A DNA stretch of 64,000 nucleotides from Paroedura picta (taxonomy: Eukaryota > Chordata > Lepidosauria > Squamata > Gekkonidae). Where the stretch lies: the NCBI RefSeq assembly GCF_049243985.1, contig NC_135371.1:389501-453500 (forward strand). The letters are read 5' to 3'. The stretch's first letter is position 1. Each line of letters opens with the position of its first letter. Shown here piece by piece: positions 16,401 through 27,132 of the stretch. The position numbers were made by a program, and so were the translations under genes. The notes under the pieces are model-generated. The model made no database searches. It saw only the letters and a list, made by a program, of their open reading frames with translations, and was not told the origin of the DNA.

Positions 16401-19400
16401 AGTCACCAAACGGTGGAGTCACCAAACGTCCACCTCTAACCACGAGGCTGCAGCAGCTCTTGAGGCCCTTTATTTGCCCCTGCTTGGGCCTGGTCGGCCT
16501 CCTGTTCTCCTTCCCCGTTCGGGATCTTTTGGAGGCGGCTTTTGGGTGGCTCGAACCTGGAGCCGTCTTGGAGGTGTGCCCTCCTGAGCCTCACACTGAG
16601 GACGTAGCCGCATCAGGGCCACTTGGCCGCCTTGAGACAAGAGGAAAGGTGGGGTAAATAATATTAGAATGAGATAATCAATAAAGCACTGGTGGGAGAA
16701 AGGCACTCTGGGAATGCTCAGAATCCCTGTCGCCATCACATATTCTGTGTTTGCAGTCAAGTGCTGCCCCTTTTCAGCAGTTCAGATAGCGCCCCCTCCC
16801 CTCAAGCCCTGCAAGCAGGAGGGGGTATGGGCTGGATGGCCCTTTGGGGTCTCCTCCCGCTCTGCGTGACTCTTGTTCCTCTCCTCTCCCCGCAGGGCGC
16901 TGGGGTCACTGCTTTGCTCCTGGCTGGATGGGTACCCGGAGGACTTTGTGGGCCTCGAGCCCAGCCTGCGGGAGCCGATCCTGGCCCGCCTGCGTTGGGC
17001 CCTCGGGAGTGGATCTGAGTGCGAGAAGCGCCTGGCGCCGGCCCTGAAGGAAGACGCCCTGAAGGAGAAACCGGAGGAGCTAGGGGGAGATGAGGCTGGT
17101 GTGGGGGGCCAAGACGCCGACCCCCATTATATCCTGGGCCTGCAGGCAGACGATGTGGCCGCCCACCTCACCGCACAGGACGCCGTGAGTACAGGGGGGA
17201 GGGTGGTTGGGTTGGGTTGGGTTGGGTTGGGCATCGGCCCCACAGCTGAGGGCTTGGCAGCATTTTGAGAGGGTCATGACCTTTCTAGCTCCGGACAGGT
17301 GTTGCATACAAGTTCTTAAATCTTGGTTTGCCACAATGAGGACTAGAAACTTGTTTTTTTTCCTGTAACTCAGTGACAGGGAGGCCCCTCTGGAGCTGAC
17401 AAACTGAGCCAACTCCCAGGCGATACAGGGAGGGGCTCCAAACAACCTCCGGCGCCACTTATGGGTGCGTCTTCTGCATCGAAATGGGCAGCCTGCGTTA
17501 TGCAACCCACGATGCATTGTTGGTGCATGCAGAGAGAAGCGCGCTCACCATGCCTGCCTGCCTGCCTGCCCCTGCTGACACGGCGCAGAGGAGGGAGGCG
17601 TCCGACACCCCTTTTCCCTCCGTGTCCTGCTGAGCCCTTGCCAAGCACCTGTCGGCAGGCATGAGGACTAGGAACGTGGCAGCCCATAATACGCACCCCT
17701 TTTGGTTCCTATGCATATTGACAGAAGCAGCCCGAGTGTCCTTCAGGGGTCTTGGCTGGGACCTCAGCTCCTCCCGCGGGGAGGGGGGAAGTCCTGGAGT
17801 TTTGGGGAGGGGCCGTCGGGGGGAGTCTCCTCAGGGAAGCGAAGCCACAGAGTCCCCCTTCCGAAGCCGGCACTTACTCCCAGAAACCGGACCTGTGTCC
17901 CCTGGAAATCCATGGCTGTTGTGTGGGTGTTCTGAGGTGGGCAGCCCCACATACCCCCCCCCAGCCAGGCTGATTTTGGGGCTCCCTCTGCTCTGCAGCA
18001 GCCTTTCCCGACCCCTCCCTGTCTCCCACAGGAACTCTTCCTCCGGCTGGTTCCCCACGAGTGCCTGGGCTCCTCCTGGTCTCAGCGTGACAAGAAGGGC
18101 CACGAGGGGGCCTGCCCCAGTGTGAGGGCCACCGTGGCCCAGTTCAACCGGGTGGCCAATGCGGTCGTGGCCTCCTGCCTCAGCGACCCGGGACTGCGTG
18201 CCACCCAACGGGCCCGGCTGCTGGAGAAGTGGATCCGCGTGGCAGAGGTGGGTGCCCATGTCGGTCTTCCCTGGCTGGTGCAGGGTGGGGGGCTTTCCTG
18301 GACCCCTGAGCCTCCCCAGCAGCCCAGCCCCATCCGAGCATCCCCCTCTCCCCCTCGGCCCCTTGCAGGAATGCCTCTCCCTCCGGAACTTCTCCAGCCT
18401 CTACGCCGTGGTCTCCGCCCTCCGGTCCACTCCGCTGCATCGGCTCAAGCGCACCTGGGAAGAGGCATCCAGGTAGGGGTGGGGGGCCCTCTGGGGCCAG
18501 GCTAGGGAGGGGCCCTCTAGTCCAGCCACCCACCTCACACCCTGGCCAGCCAGTCACCCCAAAGTCAAGGCAGAGAGGCCGAGGCCTTCCCCCAACACTG
18601 GAGTCACAGGTTGACTGCCTCTGAAGGTGGAGGTTCCCTTTAGTTGCTCCCCTCTCCCGTGGCCCCCTGCCTCTCGCCACAATAAGGCCCAGAAATTGCA
18701 GTTTTTTGTGGGACAGAGTGGGGGAGGAGATGCAGCAAAAAGGGAGGAGAAAGAATTTGGCCCCATATTGTTTAAAAACAGTATGTGGAGTTTTACTTTC
18801 GGGATACTTTTTTGCCCCAGCCTGCCCCCAAAGTGGTCCTCCCAATGACCCTGCGAGGTAGGCTTGGTCGAGGGAGGATGGGAGCCCGAAGAACCAGGGA
18901 GCTCCTGAGCCAGGACTACAGCTGCTCAGAGTCTCTGGGGCTCAGAGGGGTCCTAACCCCCCCTCCCCGAGACCCCCTGGGCTCTGCTCCGCTCTGCTCC
19001 GGCAGTGACCCCTTCGCTGTTTTTGGGCTATGGACAAGGGTTGGGCACCCTTCCTATGGGGCAGCCGTGGAGCTGACTCTGTCTGGGTCTTGCTGCCCCA
19101 GGGATTGTGTCCACTCCTATGAGGAGCTCAGGGCCGTCTGCTCCGAGGAAGACAACTACCGACAGAGTCGCCTGCTCCTCTTCCAGGTGGGCAGGCCCAG
19201 AATGCTGGGAGACCCTTCCCCGGGGGCTCTGTGGGGAGGGGGGCTGACGAGGAGGGGCTTTCCTCCAGCTGCTGGGAGCAGGAATTGCTCCTCCCTCCAG
19301 ACCTGCCAGCCTCATGCTCCCCCTCCCCCTCCTCCTCCCTGCCCCACAGGAAGCCTGCCCTGGGGCTGAACCTACCCAGCGGAGGCATCAACGGAAATCC

Positions 19401-22400
19401 CTGGAGCATCGCCCCACGGTAAGACCCTCAGGAGAGCCCTGCTGCTTCAGACCAGGGAGGGCCCTTCCAGTCCAGCCTCCCGTCTCACCCAGGGGCCAGC
19501 CAGTTCCACTGGAGGGCCAGCCACAGGGCAGAGACGCCGAGGCCTTCCCCTGAGAAGACCCTCAGAAGAGCCCTGCTGAGTCAGCTCAGGCAGGGTCCCT
19601 CTAGTCTAGTTTCCCGTCTCACCCAGGGGCCAGCCAGTTCCTCTGCAGGGCCAGCCACAGGGCAGGGAGGCCGAGGCCTTCCCCTGAGAAGACCCTCAGG
19701 AGAGCCCTGCTGGGTCAGGCCAGGGAGGGTCCCTCCAGTCCAGCCTCCCGTCTCACACAGGGGCCAGCCAGTTCCACTGGAGGGCCAGCCACAGGGCAGG
19801 GAGGCCGAGGCCTTCCCCTGAGAAGACCCTCAGAAGAGCCCTGCTGGGTCAGGCCAGGGAGGGTCCCTCCAGTCCAGCCTCCCGTCTCACACAGGGGCCA
19901 GCCAGTTCCACTGGAGGACCAGCCACAGGGCAGGGAGGCCGAGGCCTTCCCCTGAGAAGACCCTCAGAAGAGCCCTGCTGGGTCAGGCCAGGGAGGGTCC
20001 CTCCAGTCCAGCCTCCCGTCTCACCCAGGGGCCAGCCAGTTCCTCTGCAGGGCCAGCCGCAGGGCAGAGAGGCCGAGGCCTTCCCCTGATAAGACCCTCA
20101 GAAGAGCCCTGCTGGGTCAGGCCAGGGAGGGTCCCTCCAGTGCAGCCTCCCATCTCACCCAGGGGCCAACCAGCTCCTCTGCAGGGCCAGCCACAGGGCA
20201 AAGAGGCCGAGGCCTTCCCCTGATAAGACTCTCAGAAGAGCCCTGCTGGGTCAGGCCAGGGAGGGTCCCTCCAGTCCAGCCTCCCGTCTCACCCAGAGGC
20301 CAGCCAGTTCCTCTGCAGGGCCAGCCGCAGGGCAGAGGGGCTGAGGCCTTCATAAGGACTTGAGGTCCAGCATTCTGCCTCAGTTCCTCTGCAGGGCCTT
20401 CTCTTGATTTTGCTTCCTGGCTCTGGGATTGACTGCCTCTGAATGTGGAGGCTCTCCTCATTCCCCATGGATAGTAGCCCCTGGGTGACGTCTCCCCCAT
20501 GAGCCAGTCTAATCCCTTTTGAGAGATTCCTGTGCCCATCCCTACATCCTCTGGTAGCCGATTCCATCTGCTCTGCAACAGTCCCTGGAGAGCCAGTCGG
20601 TGCTGACACCCTCCGTGAGAGGCCGCATCGTCCCTTTGCCGTGTGTGGGGAGGGCCTTCCTTGGGTCCTGGCCCTGGCAAGCTGCTCCTGACAGGCCAGG
20701 CCGGGGGCCGCCCTGCTCCTTTCCTTCCCCAGCCTGACTTCCCCCCTCCCCCGCAGGGCGTGGTCCCCTACCTGGGCACCTTCCTCAAGGACCTGGTCAT
20801 GCTCGATGCGGCCACACGGAACAGGCTGGAGGTGAGTGGGCCTGGGGGGGGGGGGGGGTCATGGCGCTGGCTGCCCGATGGGGAGAGGCCCTGCTGGAGG
20901 GAGTGGGGGAACGGGGGGGGGGAAGGGGGCCCTGGGGGGGCATCTGCCTGGCATGGTGCCCGGAGGCCAGACGGTTCGCCATGCTGAGCCTGCAGTGACT
21001 TTGGGGGATCCATCCCGAGGTTTAGCCCTGTGGGGTGTAAGACGGGTGGACTCGCCCCCCCTCCCAGTAGAGGAGAAGGCAACCCGGCGTTCTTGATATA
21101 GCCCCCCTTCCCTGGAAGGCCCAGAACGGGTAACACCAACGTGAAAAACAGTCCTGCATTCCAGTGAATGTAAACTGTGTAACAATAAAACATGAATCAT
21201 GGTTGAGGCGGGACAAGGAAGGTCGTGCCCCCCCCCCCCCTCCGATGGTCTCCAGGCCGTCATGTCAGTGACTGTGGAATCTCCCAGGCTCCCCGAGGGG
21301 CAGTCGTCTCCTCCGGGAAGAAGGATGGGCATTTTTACCGCCTATTTATGTAACATGTGGGGTTTTAATGGGGCTTTTATGCGGGGGGTTTAATGTCGTG
21401 GTCTGCCACGAGACAGCTTTGCCATGGGTGGTGATATATACATTCTAAAATTACATTCTAAATATACATTCTAAAATTAATAAATATAATAAAAAATCTA
21501 GGGTCAGTTTTATAATTAATTAAATGTAAAGCATTCACTCCATTATAATTAGACACTTTCTGCTGGGGGAGGGCTTGGTCAGTGTTTGGCCAGCCTCTCT
21601 TCAATGAGGCTTTCCAATAAGGAGGGCAGGATGTTCTGGGGCTGGATCTTCCCCCCCCCCCGTAAGGAAAGCACTGCTCTGGGTCATGCCCCCCCCCCCA
21701 TTCATCTGTTATCTTTAGGATGCTTAGGGCTGATCCTGCATTGGGCAGGGGGTAGGACTAGATGGCCTGTGTGGCCCCTTCCCACTCTAGGATTCAGCAG
21801 TGGAAGGGGCTGCCTAAGGAGGTGGGGAGCTCCACCTCACTGGCTGTCTTCAAGCAGTGGCTGGACAGATCCTTCTCCTGGGTGCTTGAGGCTGATCCTG
21901 CACTGAGCAGGGGGTGGGACTAGATGGCCTGCATGGCCCCTTCCCACTCTAGGATTCTAGGAGTCTAGTTCAGCAGTGGAAGGGGCTGCCTAAGGAGGTG
22001 GGGAGCTCCCCCTCACTGGCCGTCTTCAAGCAGCGGCTGGACAGATCCTTCTCCTGGATGCTGGAGGCTGATCCTGCCTTGAGCTGGGGGTGGGACTAGA
22101 TGGCCTTCATGGCCCCTTCCCAATCTAGGATTCTAGGAGTCCAGTTCAGCAGTGGAAGGGGCTGCCTAAGGAGGTGGGGAGCTCCACCTCACTGGCTGTC
22201 TTCAAGCAGCGGCTGGACAGATCCTTCTCCTGGGTGCTTGAGGCTGATCCTGCACTGAGCAGGAGGTGGGACTAGATGGCCTGCATGGCCCCTTCCCACT
22301 CTGGGATTCTAGGAGTCCAGTTCAGCAGTGGAAGGGGCTGCCTAAGGAGGTGGGGAGCTCCCCCTCACTGGCCGTCTTCAAGCAGCGGCTGGACAGATCC

Positions 22401-25400
22401 TTCTCCTGGATGCTGGAGGCTGATCCTGCCTTGAGCTGGGGGTGGGACTAGATGGCCTTCATGGCCCCTTCCCACTCTAGGATTCTAGGAGTCCAGTTCA
22501 GCAGTGGAAGGGGCTGCCTAAGGAGGTGGGGAGCTCCACCTCACTGGCTGTCTTCAAGCAGCGGCTGGACAGATCCTTCTCCTGGGTGCTTGAGGCTGAT
22601 CCTGCACTGAGCAGGGGGTGGGACTAGATGGCCTGCATGGCCCCTTCCCACTCTAGGATTCTAGGAGTCTAGTTCAGCAGGGGAAGGGGCTGCCTAAGGA
22701 GGTGGGGAGCTCTCCCTCACTGGCGGTCTTCAAGCAGTGGCTGGACAGATCCTTCTCCTGGGTGCTTGAGGCTGACCCTGCACTAAGCAGGGGGTGGGAC
22801 TAGATTGCCTCTGTGGCTCCTTCCGACTCTCGGATTCTGTGATTCTAGTTCAAAAGTGGGATGGGCTGCCTAAGGAGGTGGGGAGCTCCCCCTCTCTGGC
22901 GGTCTCTAAGCAGCGGCTGGACATGTCCTTAGCCTGAAGCATCTTCCCTGGCTCCGAATGGCTTTGCTGGAGCAGAAAGGACGGCTGGCTTTTCTGCCTT
23001 CATGGTGATATCTAGGGAAGAGCCCGGCCCTCTTGGGGTCATCCTCGGTCTCTCTCTCTCTCTCTCTTCCTGCAGAACGGTTACATCAATTTTGAGAAGC
23101 ATCGCAAGGTATGTCTGTGGGTCGGCAGGGGACCGGAGGCATGTGTTGCAGAGCTGAAGGGGGTGGAGGGTGGAGCCCTTGAAGGGTGGAGCCCATCCTC
23201 CTTCGCTTCTCTTTTCTCTGCCAGGAGTTCGAAATCTTGACGCAGCTCCGCCTCCTGCAGGCCGCCTGCCGCAACTACACCCTGCGGCCGGACCGCACCT
23301 TCCAGGGATGGCTGGAGGGCCTCCCCCGCCTCACGGAGGCCCACAGGTGGGCACTTCTCTTGGCTGCCTCCCCCCCAGCCCCATTCATCTGTGAGGAATA
23401 GGTGACAGGCATGAGCCAAATGATGAAGAAAATCTGCCACGAATTTTGCCTGGTTTGTGAAGCCCATTGCAGCAAAGCAGTTCAACTACGGAGCACATCT
23501 TTGCGGATCAAGCCCATCCTCGTTAAAAGTCATGGATATTGCCTCTGTGTTTAAAGAGCCGGGTTTCCTTCCTGGGTCGCTACTTGGGGAAAGCTGCCTC
23601 CATGAGGTCTGGGGTCCTGCCGACAGTTTTAGAAACTTCCAGCCTGTGTGTTTGTATCCCTTGAGCCCCATCTCACTCCTGTTCTTCACATTCCCCCCTC
23701 AAAGGCCCCAGGGGGCAGGTCACAACAATCTTTGGTTGCCTCTCCCCCATCCCAGTCCTCAGAGAGGTTTGCAAACAAGAGATCTGTTCTTGAGTGTCCA
23801 TGTGCCTCAGACCCAGGAGGGAGACCCCTTGAACCCGGCGGAAGAGACGTTCTGGGTTCTGCCCCACTGTGGGTCCGAAGGGACTCTGGGCTGCTCTGGG
23901 ATCAGGCCGAGGTCCATGGGCTGCAGCTGCTGGTGCTCTCTTAGCCGTGAGGTGTGGGGCAGAGGGCCCCCCAGCTGCTCCCCCCCCCACCCTCCAGCTG
24001 CTCCTCCCAAATGCATCTGCAAGAGAGCCCCTGTCCGCAGTGGCTGCAGGCCAGGATGGGCGTCCAGCTGGCAGCCGGGAAGGACTTCCCTGGGACTCCG
24101 AGTGTGCTGTGGGCCTCGGCAGAGTGCTGATCCCCCTGGCGCTGCTCCCCTCCAGAGGGAAAGGGGGTTCTCAAGAGGGCTTGCACTTGAAAGCCCACGC
24201 CCTGAATAAATCTTCGTTGGTCTTAAAGGTGCTGCTGGACTCTGATTTCATTGTGCTGCTTCAGGCCAACACGGCTACTCATTTGAATCTCTCTCTCCCT
24301 CTCTCCCTCTCTCCCTCCCCCCCCCCCAGCTACCAGCTGTCCTGTGCTATCGAGCCCCTTGGGGAGGCAGGGACTCCCACCAGACCCGTGAAGCCTTCCA
24401 TGGTGGTCATCCACTGCGCAGAGTGAGAAGGGGGGGCGAAGGGGGGGAGGGTTGGAAACCCCCACAGACACCCCCTCCCCTGGAGGGCTGGTGGGTCTTT
24501 TTGGCCCCTCAGGAGCAGAGGGGAGGCAGAGGGCTCCCCCTGACCCATTCCTTCCTTCCTTCTCTGCAGCATGCTCAGCTCCATCGGGATGGGCACCCCC
24601 ATGTCCTGGGACAAGCCCAGCTCCCCCCAGGCGCCTCCAGGCCTGCTGCTCTCCCCAGCGCCTTCCCTGGCCCAGGTAACCACAGCAAGGCAGCCTCCCC
24701 CCCTCCCCCCCCCCGTTCCTCTGCCTCCCCCCTCCTGGGAGTACGTCCACCGAGGCCCTCAAAGGGGAGGCTGTCCTGCCCCTGGAACGGGGCCGCTGGC
24801 CGTGCCGCTGTGGGTTGAGTCGGGGGGGTGGGGGTGGGGGGCTGGAGCCCTCCTGCTGGCCAGTGATCCAGGCATCCCCTCAGAGCAGACCTCAGGCTGG
24901 GGGGCTCAAGGCCTCCTGCTCTGGGTGGCCGAGGGTTTTCCCACCCCCTGCCCTCTGTCACCCTACACGTGGGGGTGGCCAGGATTCAGGCACAGGGTGT
25001 GCCTTGACCTGCTCTGGAATGGGCACCACCCAGGCCTTCCCCGCAGGGGGGACCCTTTGGCTGTTCCTCCCCTCACCCGCCCTCCCTGGCCTCCCCCCCC
25101 CCCAGCACACGAAGTGGCCCTCGGTGTCCGTGCTCGACATAGCCCCAGAGGACTACGCGCCCTCCTCACCTACGGGCTTGGCCCCCCCTCCGCCTGCCAC
25201 GGGGGGCAGCTTCGTCCGTGGGCATCGGCGCTCGGCTTCCTGTGGGTCGGCCTACCCCACGGCCCCCGCCCCAGGGAGCACCCCTGCCTCAGAGTGCCGC
25301 TTCATCCGTGTGCGCATGGACCTGCAGAACGGCACTCTCTACAAGAGTGTGGTGGTGAGTGTGGGTCAGGGGACCCGGGGGGCCCCGGCCAGGGTCGCTG

Positions 25401-27132
25401 GGAAGCCGTGGGGGGAGGAGTGAGTGTGGGCATGTTTGGGATTCTCCTCGTGCTGTCCCTTTGGTCTTGTGGCAAAGGGGACGCAAGAGGGGCCATGTTG
25501 GATCAGGCCAGTGCCCCCCCCCCTCAGTTGCACAGCAGCCCAAACGCAGGGGCCATCAGGAGGTCCCCCAGCAGAGCCAGACCCATAGAAGCCCTCCCAC
25601 TCTTGCCCCCCCCCCCCGAGCATCAGGAATGCAGAGCATTGGAGCGTAAGGGAGCCCTGTAGGGTCAGTCCAGTGGCCCATCTAGTCCAATACTCTGTGT
25701 CAGACAGAGACCAAAACCCAGGGGCCATCAGGGGGTCCCCAGCAGGGTGAGAGGGAATCCCGGAGCACCAGAAAGTGCCAAAAAGAGCCACATGTTTTGC
25801 TGAGCAGAAGCACAAATGGCCCTCCGGCCTCAGGAGCCTCAGAGCAGCTGGTCCATCCAGGCCAAGACCTGGACTCAAGCAGCAGCCCACCAATGACAAC
25901 AGAAAGGTGGCAGATAAGGACCAGGGAGGGCCCTTTATGCAATCGGCAAAGTCCCTTCGGCCAGCCGTGGAGTTTTATGAACTAGGGCAAGCACTGCGGA
26001 GGCTTCCCCCCCCCCTCCCAAAGGACTAGCTCTCGGGATTTCAACGCGAAATCCGTTGCCAGGGGACACAGTGATGGCCGCAGGAACAGACGGCTTTAAG
26101 AGAGGATTCATGGAGGACAAGGTCTGTGACTAGGGGAAACTACCTCCATATTCAGGGGCAGTCTATCTCTGAATCCCAGAGCCCGGATGCAGCATATGGG
26201 GAAGGCCTTGGCCTCTGTGCCGCCTTGTTGGCTTTCCAGAGGGATGGCTTGTCCCCTGTGTGGGCCCTCCCTGGTCTGATCCAGCAAGGCTTTTAGATTC
26301 TCATGTTTCTCATTCACCAATGAAATCTAAATTGCTATTTTCATTACGGACCCCCAAGGAAGCTGCAGACTCAGTCAGAGCACAAAGCGGGCAAAGCAGC
26401 TCCACAGCCTGACGGGGACGGGGACGGGGGGCCTCCCTCACGGGGGTTTAGGCCGCTGGGTGTGCTGCTGGCTCGTCTTGAGGGCCTTTGGGCTCAGACA
26501 GGCCTCCCCCTTGCAACACTTTTCTCCGCTGCATGTCCCTGATGGTTTGCTGTCGTCCCCAGGTGACGAGTCAGGATAAGGCCCCTGCTGTGATTGTAAA
26601 AGTCCTGGAGAAGCACAGCCAGGATCGGAGCCTGGCCCCCAACTACGAACTGGTGCAGCTCTTGGGCGAAGGCCGAGGTGGGTGGGGTGGGGGGGGGGGG
26701 GGGGAGGCCTCTGGCTGTGGAGTGTCCCGTTCTACTTTCTCCTCCCCACCTGAAGCCCAGTCGGGTCGTGTTCCTGATGGTGGGACCCTAAAAGCAGAAA
26801 CGAGAGGTGGGACCCTAAAAGCAGAAACCTGCGTTGGATCCCTGTCATGTTGGATCAGGTTTGCTGCACCTGTTGGGCTTCCCCCTAAGGCCCTGCTCCC
26901 TGACGGTTCCTTCCTCGCCCTCACAGAACTGGCCTTCCCGCCCGCGGCCAACATCTTCTACGCCATGAACGGCTCCAGCCTGGACTTTGTGCTCCGCCGC
27001 AAGCACCCGCCGGACTCCAGGCCCCCGCCGCTGCCCCCTCCCCGGACCCCGGGCCCCCGGGCCACGGACATCCACGCCACCTTCCCCAAGATCAAAGCCA
27101 CCGGGCGCAAGATCGCCAGGGCCTTCTTCTGA
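13437..27132 (+). CDS. RGL2: RGL2, RalGDS-like Ral guanine nucleotide exchange factor
   Basis: RGL2 is a Ras effector that loads GTP onto RalA/RalB. CDS exons: 13444-13542, 14113-14202, 14308-14504, 14607-14666, 16896-17184, 18032-18247, 18369-18472, 19102-19186, 19350-19418, 20757-20831, 23076-23108, 23225-23346, 24330-24422, 24570-24675, 25106-25354, 26563-26677 and 26927-27132. They total 735 residues (human about 777), with all phases matching. The start [11 protein letters not shown] matches the mammalian N-terminus. The REM (RasGEF-N) domain spans the third to fifth exons ([23 protein letters not shown]). The CDC25-type GEF core follows ([61 protein letters not shown]). The C-terminal Ras-association domain begins near [11 protein letters not shown] and the protein ends in [16 protein letters not shown]. 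The poly(A) signal AATAAA is at 27835. Introns 10 and 11 carry tandem arrays. A possible extra in-frame exon lies at 13936-14028. Confidence 0.96.
13936..14028 (+). other. Candidate extra or alternative RGL2 exon
   Basis: A 93-base open segment (31 codons, phase 0 at both ends) runs from an AAG/GTTTTC acceptor to CCAAG/gtgagc, between the first and second assigned RGL2 coding exons and in frame with both. Human RGL2 carries about 26 extra, low-complexity residues at this point. The acceptor has a poor pyrimidine tract and the residues ([13 protein letters not shown]) match nothing I recognise, so it is left out of the main model. Confidence 0.3.
15680..15900 (-). repeat. Antisense LINE (CR1/L2-like) remnant in RGL2 intron 4
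   Basis: The blocks are actgcctctgaacctggagg, a diverged block in the position of the family's tagtagccat phrase, tcagtgagttccacacatta, cttatgcgctaggagaagga and aggctttctcgtgt. Their order is that of the reptile CR1/L2-like 3' ORF region read in antisense. Confidence 0.55.
15965..16175. repeat. Dispersed repeat with aagctttcgtgggcatgcac core
   Basis: The stretch holds cctttaagaccaagaaac, aagctttcgtgggcatgcac and ttctgatacagtgaatg, followed by aaattttattggtcttgaag. Related phrases (ttggtcttaaaggtgctgct, cttcaggccaacacggctac) occur at 24195-24300 and 62575-62670. The embedded ggactagatgaccctgggag at 16068 is a short CR1 3' UTR piece. Confidence 0.45.
18490..18660 (-). repeat. Antisense LINE 3' fragment in RGL2 intron after 18472
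   Basis: It reads ctctagtccagccacccacc, a ccagccagtcacccc block, gaggccgaggccttccccc and aggttgactgcctctgaa, the same family as 10330 and the 134-bp array. Confidence 0.55.
19421..20350. repeat. 134-bp tandem array, seven units (RGL2 intron 10)
   Basis: The anchor aagaccctcag (aagactctcag in the last unit) recurs at 19421, 19555, 19689, 19823, 19957, 20091 and 20225, a constant 134-base step. Each unit runs through gagccctgctgggtcaggcc, ccagtccagcctcccgtctc, ccagccagttcc and gaggccgaggccttcccctg. The unit is a piece of the LINE 3' fragment found singly at 10330, 18490 and 61795. The first unit abuts the exon ending at 19418, so its donor gtaaga runs straight into the array. Confidence 0.95.
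20345..20640 (-). repeat. Antisense LINE segment continuing from the 134-bp array
   Basis: After the last array unit the parent element continues: ataaggacttgaggtccagc, cttgattttgcttcctggct, ctctgggattgactgcctct, tagtagcccctgggtgac, ccagtctaatcccttttgag and gtagccgattccatctgc. This is the order of the CR1/L2-like 3' ORF region in antisense, and the likely source of the tandem unit. Confidence 0.6.
21716..22950 (+). repeat. 176-bp tandem array of CR1 3' ends with dimeric higher order (RGL2 intron 11)
   Basis: The anchor tgcctaaggaggtggggagc recurs at 21811, 21987, 22163, 22339, 22515, 22691 and 22867, always 176 bases apart. The unit is the end of a CR1 LINE (C-terminal codons for [19 protein letters not shown] plus the 3' UTR phrase gtgggactagatggcc). 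Units 1, 3 and 5 share tgggtgcttgaggctg and gcctgcatgg; units 2 and 4 share tggatgctggaggctg and gccttcatgg. The array is therefore an ABABA dimer of 352 bases followed by two more diverged units. Confidence 0.95.
24185..24325 (+). repeat. Dispersed repeat forming the acceptor tract of an RGL2 exon
   Basis: The phrases gaataaatcttcgttggtct, taaaggtgctgctggactct, cttcaggccaacacggctac and catttgaatct match 62580-62670 closely. The repeat's pyrimidine-rich tail (repeated ctctccct, then poly-C) ends in the AG at 24328-24329, which is the acceptor of the exon at 24330. Confidence 0.75.
25646..26325 (-). repeat. LINE debris in RGL2 intron 16
   Basis: Two pieces show LINE 3' phrases. One at 25646-25700 reads ggagccctgtagggtcagtc and ccagtggcccatctagtcca. 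The other, at 26130-26300, ends tctgatccagcaaggctttt. Both belong to the CR1/L2-like set dispersed through the window. The intervening sequence is not recognised. Confidence 0.45.

Noticed and set aside
21716-22950. CRISPR-like regular array
   Set aside because: The units are contiguous 176-base tandem repeats with no spacers, derived from CR1 ends in a vertebrate gene intron.
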